Assembly: GCF_019974135.1 (NCBI RefSeq)
Contig: NZ_AP025017.1
Location: forward strand, 2,852,001-2,916,000
Length of the DNA stretch: 64,000 nucleotides
Direction: 5' to 3'
Origin: Actinomyces capricornis
GTDB taxonomy: Bacteria > Actinomycetota > Actinomycetes > Actinomycetales > Actinomycetaceae
The notes under the pieces: generated by a model
Databases searched by the model: none
What the model was told of the DNA's origin: nothing
What the model saw: only the letters and a program-made list of their open reading frames with translations
In this document: in pieces, positions 45,732 through 53,576 of the stretch
Numbering within the stretch: the first letter of the stretch is position 1
How the letters are laid out: every line of letters begins with the position of its first letter
Made by a program: the position numbers and the translations under genes

Positions 45732-47813
45732 ATGATGTCGCCGCCACGTCGGCATCATTCGCGCCGAGTGCGCTCCGACAGTGCCGAGAGCCTGGCCAAG
45801 GATGCCCTCCGCCCGCAGCTGCGGATCTCGGGCCAGTACCTGGGCGTGTCCCTGTCGGAGTTCCAGGCGTCCCGCATCATCGACTCCGTTCCGCAGTCCT
45901 GGGAGCAGGACGAGCTCTTCATGAGCGCCACCTCCGTTGAGAGCCTGAAGAAGTCCTGGCGTGTGGTCCTGGCCCGTGACGCCCGTGATGGCGAGTTGCG
46001 CCACCAGACCGAGCAGATTGCCGGCCACCTCGATGAGGTGCTCGCCGAGCTCTCCCGATCCCTGCGGGACGGCACCTTCCGCCCAGCGCCCCTGGCCCAG
46101 GTGCGCCTGCCCAAGAAGGAGGAGGGCGATTACCGCACCTTGGACATCCCCTCGGTACGGGACCGCATTGTGGAGCGGGCCCTGGTCGATGCCCTGGGGC
46201 ACCGGGTGGACCAGGCCATGTCCCCCTGCTCCTACGGCTACAGGCTCGGCCTGGGCGTCGATGACGCCATCGACCACCTCACCGGCCTGCGCGACTTGGG
46301 AATGGTCCACGTGCTGCGCACCGACGTGGAGGACTTCTTCCCGCACGTGCGCCTCGATGCCGTGCTCAACATCCTGGGCAATCTGCTCCCCAGCCGACGG
46401 CTGCTCGCACTCGTCGCGCTCCTGGTCGTTCCGCGCCGCACCTGGCGGGGGCGCACGATCCGCTCCGGAGGGGTCGCGCAGGGCTCGGCCCTGTCGCCCA
46501 TGCTCGCCAACCTCGCCTTCACCGCCGTCGACGAGGCCATGACGCGCACAGGAATCGGGTACGTGCGCTTCGCCGACGACATCGTCGTGTGCGCCGACAC
46601 CCAGGACCGGCTCCTGGAGGCCCTCGACCTACTCACCGCGCAGGCGGCGGCGCACGGCTTCACACTCAATGAGGACAAGACCATGCTCACAGGATTCGAC
46701 GAGGGCTTCTGCTACCTGGGGGAGGACCTCGGGTCCACCTACCCGGTGCACGACCCCCACCACGACATCGACCGCGACACCAACCCCGATCGGGTCGTCT
46801 ATGTGGGCCGCGACGGCGCCCGGGTGAGCGTGACGCGCGACAGGCTCGTCGTGGAGTCCGCCCACTCCATCCCCTACCTGTCAATACCGCGCAACGCGGT
46901 GCGCAGGATCGTCCTGACTGGGGCCGTGGGCCTGTCCGCCGGTGCCCGCTCCTGGGCGCTGTTCAACGACGTCGACGTGGTGCTACTGTCCCGGCGCGGC
47001 ACCTATCTCGGGCAGCTCTCCGGCAAGCGGTCCGACCTGGCCGCCCAGCGCCTCATCGCCCAATGCGATGCGGTCAGGGAGGAGACCAGGAGGATGCCGC
47101 TGGCCCGGATCATCGTCGCCTCCAAGATGCGCAACCAGCTGCGTCTGCTGCAGCGCACCGCACGGCGCTCCCACGAGGCCGACCTTGCCGACACCCTCGA
47201 TGCGATCCGGGAGGGCCTGCAAGAGGTTCCCAGCGCCCAGAGCCTCGATGAGCTCATGGGCCTGGAAGGGGCCGCGTCCGCGGCCTACTTCGCGTTGCTC
47301 GGACGCCTCGTCCCTCCCGAGGTGTCCTTCCCCGGCCGCTCCCGGCGCCCTCCTCTGGATGTGGCCAATGCGGCACTGTCCTACGGCTACGCCCTCCTGC
47401 TGGGGGAGTGCACGGCGGCCCTCTACGCCGCGGGTCTGGAGCCGTCCCTCGGGCTGCTGCACGCATCCACCGACCGCCGGCCCAGCCTGGCCCTGGACCT
47501 TATGGAGGAGTTCCGGCCCCTGCTCGTGGATCGTGCCGTTCTGGGGCTGCTGCGCACCAAGCGGCTGCGCGTCGAGCACGGCGGCCCGGTCCCTGAGACC
47601 GTCTCCCAGGAGCGGTCGGATGGCGTATGGCTGACCTCCGAGGGCCGCAAGGTGCTCGTCGATGGCTACGAGGCGGCCCTCCAGCGCACCACGGGCGGGG
47701 CGCTGCCGGGCTTCTCCGGGACATGGAGGAGGCACATCCACCATCAGGCCCAGCGCCTGGCCAGTGCACTGTTCAACCCCGACTACGAGTGGACGGGCAC
47801 GTCATGGCGGTGA
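45732..47813 (+). CDS. cas1: Reverse transcriptase-Cas1 fusion integrase
   Basis: 693 residues. About 70-330 form a group II intron-like reverse transcriptase: RTLDIPSVRDRIVERAL, the first catalytic Asp in RTDVEDFF (D198), GGVAQGSALSPMLANL and the YVRFADD box (FADD 280-283). Residues ~350-690 are Cas1 with MGLEGAASAAYF (E512), LLHAS (H577) and LALDLMEEFRP (D589, E592). All catalytic residues of both enzymes are present; there is no N-terminal Cas6 domain. Family knowledge: RT-Cas1 can acquire spacers from RNA as well as DNA. ATG 45732 has AAGGGAGAG upstream, better than the in-frame TTG 45699. It overlaps cas2 by ten bases. Confidence 0.96.
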   Translation: MMSPPRRHHSRRVRSDSAESLAKDALRPQLRISGQYLGVSLSEFQASRIIDSVPQSWEQDELFMSATSVESLKKSWRVVLARDARDGELRHQTEQIAGHLDEVLAELSRSLRDGTFRPAPLAQVRLPKKEEGDYRTLDIPSVRDRIVERALVDALGHRVDQAMSPCSYGYRLGLGVDDAIDHLTGLRDLGMVHVLRTDVEDFFPHVRLDAVLNILGNLLPSRRLLALVALLVVPRRTWRGRTIRSGGVAQGSALSPMLANLAFTAVDEAMTRTGIGYVRFADDIVVCADTQDRLLEALDLLTAQAAAHGFTLNEDKTMLTGFDEGFCYLGEDLGSTYPVHDPHHDIDRDTNPDRVVYVGRDGARVSVTRDRLVVESAHSIPYLSIPRNAVRRIVLTGAVGLSAGARSWALFNDVDVVLLSRRGTYLGQLSGKRSDLAAQRLIAQCDAVREETRRMPLARIIVASKMRNQLRLLQRTARRSHEADLADTLDAIREGLQEVPSAQSLDELMGLEGAASAAYFALLGRLVPPEVSFPGRSRRPPLDVANAALSYGYALLLGECTAALYAAGLEPSLGLLHASTDRRPSLALDLMEEFRPLLVDRAVLGLLRTKRLRVEHGGPVPETVSQERSDGVWLTSEGRKVLVDGYEAALQRTTGGALPGFSGTWRRHIHHQAQRLASALFNPDYEWTGTSWR

Positions 47814-48091
47814 GTGTTGTGGTGGCCTACGACATCGCCTCGAATTCGCGCCGCAGCAGGCTCGCCGCGGCACTCCAGGCCTGGGGGTACAGGATTCAGG
47901 AGTCCGTCTTCCAGATCAGCCTGGAGGAGGCCGAGCTGGAGGGGCTCATCGAGGAGATGGAGGACATCATTGAGAGCACCGACGACGTGGTGCATATCTA
48001 CCGCCTGTGCCGCCCCTGCCGAGATCGCATCCAAGTGCTCGGCACGCCGCCGAGTCAGGATGACGGGGGTCTGTACCGGGGCCTGTTCTGA
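47804..48091 (+). CDS. cas2: Cas2, spacer-acquisition subunit
   Basis: 95 residues with the ferredoxin-like fold: VVVAYDIASNSRRSRLAAALQAWGYRIQESVFQISL carries the first-strand Asp and the conserved QESVF, then DDVVHIYRLCRPCRDRIQVLG. It bridges the Cas1 dimers in the integration complex. The ATG at 47804 is inside the RT-cas1 end (ATGGCGGTGA), showing tight coupling. A longer in-frame start at 47627 would be read through cas1 and was rejected. The leader of array 2 starts 52 bp after its stop. Confidence 0.95.
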   Translation: MAVSVVVAYDIASNSRRSRLAAALQAWGYRIQESVFQISLEEAELEGLIEEMEDIIESTDDVVHIYRLCRPCRDRIQVLGTPPSQDDGGLYRGLF

Positions 48092-48143
48092 GCGTGGAGG
48101 ACGACGGGGCGGGCGTGGGGACCCGCCGAAGAGCACAGGAGTA

Positions 48144-48380
48144 GGACCTTGATCCCAAATATCAGATGTCTGACCTTCGCGTGGGAGGGGGACTTTTCCG
48201 CATGGTCTCGTTGGATTCCGGGTGGCGGGGGCGGTGGAGGGGCGGCGCTGGCGCTGTGGTGCTGACCTGCGTGGATGTGGTACAAAGGGGTCTGTGCCGG
48301 GGCGGTCTGGAGGGTGCCGACGGATCGCCTGCGCTGCGCCTCGTATCGCTGCTGGTCACAGGGGGTGATTCGAGGGGTGG
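48144..48380 (+). promoter_or_regulatory. Leader of CRISPR array 2
   Basis: Second copy of the 237-bp leader, aligned end to end with 44747-44983 without gaps. It abuts the first repeat of array 2 and lies just downstream of cas2. The similarity shows that the arrays share one ancestor and that the adaptation complex can probably use both. Confidence 0.85.
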
Positions 48381-49065
48381 GTCAGAAGGCACCCCGCGCC
48401 ATAAGGTGCATTGAGACAATCGGCGTGTCTGCCTTTGGCGAGGCAAATAGCCGTCAGAAGGCACCCCGCGCCATAAGGTGCATTGAGACACAACACCATA
48501 TCTTTTCCCGGGTTACTGCCGGTGTCAGAAGGCACCCCGCGCCATAAGGTGCATTGAGACTCCATGCAGACGGAGGGCTCGATGCGCACGAGCGTCAGAA
48601 GGCACCCCGCGCCATAAGGTGCATTGAGACTTGGTCATGACTGACCTCCTCCTTCAAAAGGTCCTCTGTCAGAAGGCACCCCGCGCCATAAGGTGCATTG
48701 AGACTTGGTCATGACTGACCTCCTCCTTCAAAAGGTCCTCTGTCAGAAGGCACCCCGCGCCATAAGGTGCATTGAGACTTGGTCATGACTGACCTCCTCC
48801 TTCAAAAGGTCCTCTGTCAGAAGGCACCCCGCGCCATAAGGTGCATTGAGACTGAGCCTGTGTTCGCCAGTGTCCCGGTTGTAATGTCAGAAGGCACCCC
48901 GCGCCATAAGGTGCATTGAGACTGAGCCTGTGTTCGCCAGTGTCCCGGTTGTAATGTCAGAAGGCACCCCGCGCCATAAGGTGCATTGAGACTGGGTCGA
49001 TCGAGTACCTCACGACCACGTCAATGGGTCAGAAGGCACCCCGCGCCATCAGACGCATGGGAGAC
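48381..49065 (+). CRISPR. CRISPR array 2: ten 37-nt repeats, nine spacers of 33-37 nt
   Basis: Same repeat as array 1. Repeats start at 48381, 48453, 48524, 48594, 48668, 48742, 48816, 48886, 48956 and 49028. The last one (49028-49065) is degenerate and one base longer, marking the leader-distal end. Spacers 4, 5 and 6 (48631-48667, 48705-48741, 48779-48815) are identical, as are spacers 7 and 8 (48853-48885, 48923-48955), so only six of nine spacers are distinct. Confidence 0.97.
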
Positions 49066-49677
49066 CACGCTGCGGTGCAGGTCGGCTTCTAGCCGTCCCC
49101 CTGGAAGACGTCATGCTCCGGGGAGACTCCTGGAACACGAGAGGTGCCGCGGGAGCCTCGGCGATGGGGGCCGATCGACTCGGATGCTGCATGCCTTCAG
49201 GGCCTGATGGCCGGCTGATCCGCATGATTCCGGGGATGTCCCGGTGGATGGTCGGGCAGTGGGGGCTGAAGATGTGCGACGAGGCGGTCCGACGGTCGGG
49301 GGTAGCGGGCGGGCGCCCCGAATCGGCAAGGCCGCCCGGCAACGTCCGGAGTGTTATGACCTAACAAAGATGGGCTGGCCCGGCAGGGGTGAAGGAGGCA
49401 GTGTCAAGCCCTGCCCTGGAAAAAGCCGGGAGCGCACCACTCATTCCGAGATCAATCAACGAAAATTACGCAAACATTCAGTCCGTTTTCAGCAAGATGT
49501 CAGATGTCCTGTTTCTGGCGAAATCCCGCCGATCAAGGGAGTCCGCCGGGGTGAGGAGCCGCTATTGGGGGTCTATAGTCATAGGTGAGGCACAGTACTG
49601 ATCCGGCAAACTGTCACCCGGAACTTGCGTCCGTGACAGGATGCGCACAGGTTCAGGCAAGGAGAGGGCGAGACCCC
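49066..49677. other. 612-bp region between array 2 and cas10
   Basis: No confident gene. A TGTTA-TGACC-TAACA inverted repeat lies at 49352-49366. The right part (about 49430-49600) is A+T-richer than its surroundings and must contain the cas10 operon promoter; I could not assign boxes. A 70-codon frame beginning with GTG at 49389 lacks a ribosome-binding site and recognisable features. The cas10 ribosome-binding site AAGGAGAGGG is at 49659-49668. Confidence 0.5.
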
Positions 49678-51549
49678 ATGCACCTGGTCATGCTCGAGAC
49701 CAACGGAAACCAGCGCTACGTCTTCTCCTCGCCCCGCCAGCGGGAGAACGTCGGCGGCTCCTACCTCCTCACCATGCTGGCCCCCTGGACGCTGGCCCTC
49801 GCTGAGCAGGAGGGCATCAAGGCCACCGAGGTCTCCGTCTCCTCCGGCAAGATCATCCTCACCGTCCCCGATGAGGACTCGGCCAGGCGCCTCATCGGCA
49901 AGGTCACCCGCCGCGTCCTGGCCCTGGCCCCCGGCATGGACGTCACCGGAGTCTTCACCGAGCTCAGCACCGAACCGGACGAGCCCCCCGCGATCACCGA
50001 GGCCGACCTCTCCGGCATCCACGTCATCGCCGGCCGCTACGCCCTCAGCCGCCCGCCCGCCGAGGCCCGGTTCCCCCAGGCGCCCTTCCTCCAGCGCGGC
50101 CACGACTCCGTCCTGCCCGCCGCCCCACCCGCTGAGCTCTTGAACCAGACGCCATCCATGACCACCGCCTACTCCCTGGCCAGCCAGGTCAAGCGCGCCT
50201 GCTCGCGCGAGGCACGCCAGAACCTGGTGAGTAAAGCGGAGCGCAGCGAAGCACTCAAGGAGGTGATTGCCGGCAGGAATGCTGCTGCGCTTCTGGCTGA
50301 CAGCCTCTTCGCACTGGAGAAGGCCTTCGATGCGGACCGCATTACCCAGAAGCAGGAGGATGGGCCCAGCAGTGAATCTACTAGCCGCTCCATACCCGAC
50401 CTATCCAAGATCGCCGTCATCCACATCGACGGCAACGGCGTCGGCGCCATCATGCAGAGCCTTGAGACAAGTATGCAGAAGGTACCGGAGCAAGTCCTGG
50501 AGCAGGTGATCTCTTGCCGTAAGGCCGACGCTGATGCTCTACGCCGCTTCCTCCTGCAAGTCAACACCAGGCTCGATACCGCTGTCGAGCGCTCGTTCTT
50601 CACCGCCTGGGCCAGCGTTGCGCAGTGGTGGCTGACTGCCAACCCCCGATCCAGTGTCATTCCCGTCGTCCCCATCCTCCTGGGAGGCGACGACGTCACT
50701 GTCCTCACCGAGGGCTCGTATGCCCTGCCATTCATGGTGACCTATCTTCGGGCCTACGAGGAGGCCACTAGCCGTGACGCGCTCCTGTGCCACCTGAGCC
50801 CCAGGGCGCAGGAGCAAGAGAGGCCCAGCCCCATGACCGCAGCAGCCGGCGCCGTCATTGTCCCGAGGCCCTTCCCCTTCCACCTCGCCTACGACCTGTC
50901 CGAGAATCTCGTCAGCAAGGCCAAGAAGGTTGGCAAGAGCGCGGGCCAGGGCAAGGAGCGCTCCACCCTCACCTACCACGCCCTGTTCGACTCCACCATC
51001 GTCGAGGCGGACGAGCTCATCAAGGACTATGAGACCTTCACTGCTCGGCCCTACTGGTTGCACGACACTCATGGCCCCACGTCGCAGTCCTGTCCAAAGG
51101 CCAGCGCCGCAGAGGACTCCGCCGAGGAGAAGAACGGTCCCGCTGCGAAGAAGGATCTTCCGCACCAGAGCTGGCCGCACATGGTGAACCTCGCCAGGCA
51201 CTTCCGAGGCCTCATCAGCGAGGACGCCCGCGCTTTCCCCAAGACCCGCGCCGCCCGCATCCGCGGCCTCCTCTCCGACAGGGCCCTGGCCGCAGCGCAG
51301 GGTGATGGAAGTAGGGAGAAGAAGCTGGAGGCCATCATCGATGACGAGTGGCAGGATGCGCGCCGCGTCCTGGGCGACACGCTTATCGATACCATCGACG
51401 ACCCCCGCTACGTCTTCGACCTGCTCGAGCTCGCCGACCTGCTGCCGGTCTCCTACCTGGAGCAGGCCGCCCCCATTGCCGCTACAAGTACCCCAGTCAC
51501 CAGCGAAGCCGCCACGAGCGCCCCAGCCACCAGCCAGGAGGAGCAGTGA
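49678..51549 (+). CDS. cas10: Cas10, large subunit of the type III effector, GGDD cyclase, no HD domain
   Basis: 623 residues. The protein begins directly with the first Palm domain (MLETNGNQRYVFSSPRQRENVGGSYLL), so the usual N-terminal HD nuclease is missing. The second Palm domain shows VIHIDGNGVGAIMQ (251-256) and the intact cyclase motif LLGGDDVTVL (GGDD 336-339), followed by AAGAVIVPRPFPFHLAYDLSENLVSKAKK. Family knowledge: on target RNA binding Cas10 makes cyclic oligoadenylates or SAM-AMP that switch on effectors. The short HD-less form fits subtype III-D. I chose ATG 49678 with AAGGAGAGGG upstream; the frame is open back to 49585. It overlaps the next gene by four bases. Confidence 0.93.
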   Translation: MHLVMLETNGNQRYVFSSPRQRENVGGSYLLTMLAPWTLALAEQEGIKATEVSVSSGKIILTVPDEDSARRLIGKVTRRVLALAPGMDVTGVFTELSTEPDEPPAITEADLSGIHVIAGRYALSRPPAEARFPQAPFLQRGHDSVLPAAPPAELLNQTPSMTTAYSLASQVKRACSREARQNLVSKAERSEALKEVIAGRNAAALLADSLFALEKAFDADRITQKQEDGPSSESTSRSIPDLSKIAVIHIDGNGVGAIMQSLETSMQKVPEQVLEQVISCRKADADALRRFLLQVNTRLDTAVERSFFTAWASVAQWWLTANPRSSVIPVVPILLGGDDVTVLTEGSYALPFMVTYLRAYEEATSRDALLCHLSPRAQEQERPSPMTAAAGAVIVPRPFPFHLAYDLSENLVSKAKKVGKSAGQGKERSTLTYHALFDSTIVEADELIKDYETFTARPYWLHDTHGPTSQSCPKASAAEDSAEEKNGPAAKKDLPHQSWPHMVNLARHFRGLISEDARAFPKTRAARIRGLLSDRALAAAQGDGSREKKLEAIIDDEWQDARRVLGDTLIDTIDDPRYVFDLLELADLLPVSYLEQAAPIAATSTPVTSEAATSAPATSQEEQ

Positions 51550-53576
51550 ACCCGCACAGCAACCCCCTGACCCTGCGCCTGACCCTGACCTCCGACTGGG
51601 GCGTGGAGACCGGCACCGGCATCGCCGGGGGAGTGGACGCCGTCGTGGAGAGGGAGGCCGGCAGCGGCGGCCGGCCCATCATCCGTGGCACCGTCATCAC
51701 CGGGATCCTGCGCGAGCAGGCCCTCAACGCCGCTCACGCACTGGATGGCGCCCAGCCCCATGGCCACTGGCGCCAACTCGCCCTCGCACTATTCGGCACC
51801 GGCGACCAGCACCGCCCCACCAGCCTGGACCAGCCCACCGACGAGGCCCAGCCCGACAGGCACCCCACTCCCACCAGGCCCCCACGGGATGCGGGCCCGC
51901 ACGCGGTCGACCAGTCCCGACTCATCGCCCTGAGCGACGCCCCCATCACCGTCACCAAGGTCGAGGATGAGAACGGCCAGGCGCTCGCCCCCACGCACTC
52001 GGTCATCGGCGTGAGCATCGACGAGGAGACCGGGGCCGCCAAGGAGGACTTCCTGCGCCTGTTCGAGCGGGCCGGATGCGGCCACGGCGACAGCACCGTG
52101 ACCCTCCTCGATGAGAGCGTGGACCCCACCACACCCGTCTGGACCGAGCAGGGCCGCCAGGACGCGCGCCTCCTACTGGCCATCGCCGCCCAGCTCGTCA
52201 CCGCCGTCGGCTCCGACCGCACCAGTGGGGACGGCCAGTGCCGGGCCGTGCTCATCGACGGCGACCAGGAGCTGGACCGGCAATGGTGCCGCCAGCAGCT
52301 CGAGGCACTCAGCGCCCACCCCACCACCCCCAGCATCCCCAGCCGCTCCCGCCCCGCGCCCGCCACCCTGACCCGCCGCAGCACCACGGCCCCCGAGATG
52401 GCCACACGGGCCACCCTCACCATCGACCTGGATGCGCCCCTGGTGTCCTACGAGGTCCCCTACTCCAACGAGGTGCGCTCCCTGGACTTCCTGCGCGGGA
52501 CTGTCCTGCTGCCCTGGATCCACGCCCAACTGCGCCGCGCCCACCCCGGTGACCAGGCCGTGCGCGACGCCGTCGTCAACGGTCACCTGCGCGTCAGCGA
52601 CGCCACCCCCGTCGTGGGAGGCGTGCGGGGACTGCCCGTGCCCCTCGTGCTCTCCCAGCCCAAGGTGAAGACAAAGGGGGACATGGGGGAGAGGCTCATC
52701 GAGGTATGGAACCGGCTGATATCCGCTGAACCCGAGGTCGTCCACACGCCCCTGCGCTCCAAGTACATCTTCCCCTCCTGCGACGACACACCCGCCGGCT
52801 TCGGCGCCCCGGCACTCGTCGGCCGGCAGTCCACCGCCATCAGCACCGCCACCGGCGCCGCCAGCAGCGGGCAGCTGTTCATGGTTCGCGCACTACCGGC
52901 CGGGGTACGGCTCCAGGCCGAGGTGAGCCTGTCCCAGGAGCTGGCCGACACCGTGGCCGACCGGCTGCCCGAGATCCTCAGCGGCCCCGCCCGGCTGGGC
53001 TCGCGGCGACTGTCCGGCACCTATGGGCAGACCACCTGCCAGTTGGGCGACCTGGAGGCCCTGGGGGCCGCGGAGGCCGGGGCCACTGCCCCGTCGAATG
53101 ACGGAGCCCAGGACGACGACCGCGCAGGAGCCGTCACTGTCTGGTGCACTTCCGACCTGCTCCTGCGCTCACCGGGCCTGGGGCCCGCGGGCGGCATCGG
53201 TACTCTCCTGGAGGCCCTGGGCGGCGGCATCGAGGTCAGGCTCGTGCCCGACCACGCCGGCGGGGACACCGGCGTCCAGTACGCTGCCGGACTGCGCTAC
53301 CGGCGAGTCGACGGCTGGTCCGCCGCCGGCCAGCAGCCGCGGGCCAGCCGCATCGCCATCCAGGCCGGCTCCACCCTGCGCATCCGCCCCGAGGATTCCG
53401 GGCAGGCGCAGGAGCTGCGCAAGCACCTGGCGGCGCTTGCCCGCGACGGCCTGGGCCAGCTGCGCGAGCAGGGATACGGGCGCATCGTCGTCGACCATCC
53501 GCTGCTGGAGAAGGACACCTTCACCGTGCGCTCCCTCAAGCACCACCACTTCATCGGGGAAGGGCAGGAACGATGA
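51546..53576 (+). CDS. csx10: Csx10-like RAMP protein (Cas5-type subunit of III-D)
   Basis: 676 residues. The N-terminal RAMP part has LRLTLTSDWGVETGTG and the Gly loop RPIIRGTVITGILREQAL (44-60). The C-terminal part shows LGSRRLSGTYGQTTCQL, then RYRRVDGWSAAGQQPRASRIAIQAGSTLRI and LGQLREQGYGRIVVDHPL, the SRLAIxAGS and GExGxGR patterns of Csx10. Family knowledge: Csx10 replaces Cas5/Csm4 at the crRNA 5' handle in III-D complexes. The GTG start (51546) overlaps the cas10 stop and has CAGGAGGAG upstream. The middle (about 250-300) is Pro/Ser/Arg-rich. Confidence 0.8.
   Translation: MNPHSNPLTLRLTLTSDWGVETGTGIAGGVDAVVEREAGSGGRPIIRGTVITGILREQALNAAHALDGAQPHGHWRQLALALFGTGDQHRPTSLDQPTDEAQPDRHPTPTRPPRDAGPHAVDQSRLIALSDAPITVTKVEDENGQALAPTHSVIGVSIDEETGAAKEDFLRLFERAGCGHGDSTVTLLDESVDPTTPVWTEQGRQDARLLLAIAAQLVTAVGSDRTSGDGQCRAVLIDGDQELDRQWCRQQLEALSAHPTTPSIPSRSRPAPATLTRRSTTAPEMATRATLTIDLDAPLVSYEVPYSNEVRSLDFLRGTVLLPWIHAQLRRAHPGDQAVRDAVVNGHLRVSDATPVVGGVRGLPVPLVLSQPKVKTKGDMGERLIEVWNRLISAEPEVVHTPLRSKYIFPSCDDTPAGFGAPALVGRQSTAISTATGAASSGQLFMVRALPAGVRLQAEVSLSQELADTVADRLPEILSGPARLGSRRLSGTYGQTTCQLGDLEALGAAEAGATAPSNDGAQDDDRAGAVTVWCTSDLLLRSPGLGPAGGIGTLLEALGGGIEVRLVPDHAGGDTGVQYAAGLRYRRVDGWSAAGQQPRASRIAIQAGSTLRIRPEDSGQAQELRKHLAALARDGLGQLREQGYGRIVVDHPLLEKDTFTVRSLKHHHFIGEGQER

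Noticed and set aside
45058..46346. Open minus-strand frames with repeated SLNAPYGAGCLLT-like peptides across array 1
   Set aside because: They are translations of the CRISPR repeat on the antisense strand. The repeated peptide has the period of the repeat-spacer unit.
47627..48091. A longer version of Cas2 (154 residues)
   Set aside because: The extra N-terminus is out-of-frame translation of the RT-cas1 gene. The Cas2 fold starts at ATG 47804.
48162..48589. Similar minus-strand frames across the leader and start of array 2
   Set aside because: Same cause: repeat-derived peptide, no ribosome-binding site, covers leader and spacers.
49389..49601. A 70-codon frame between array 2 and cas10
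   Set aside because: GTG start without a ribosome-binding site and no recognisable feature. It may be chance in an A+T-richer promoter region.
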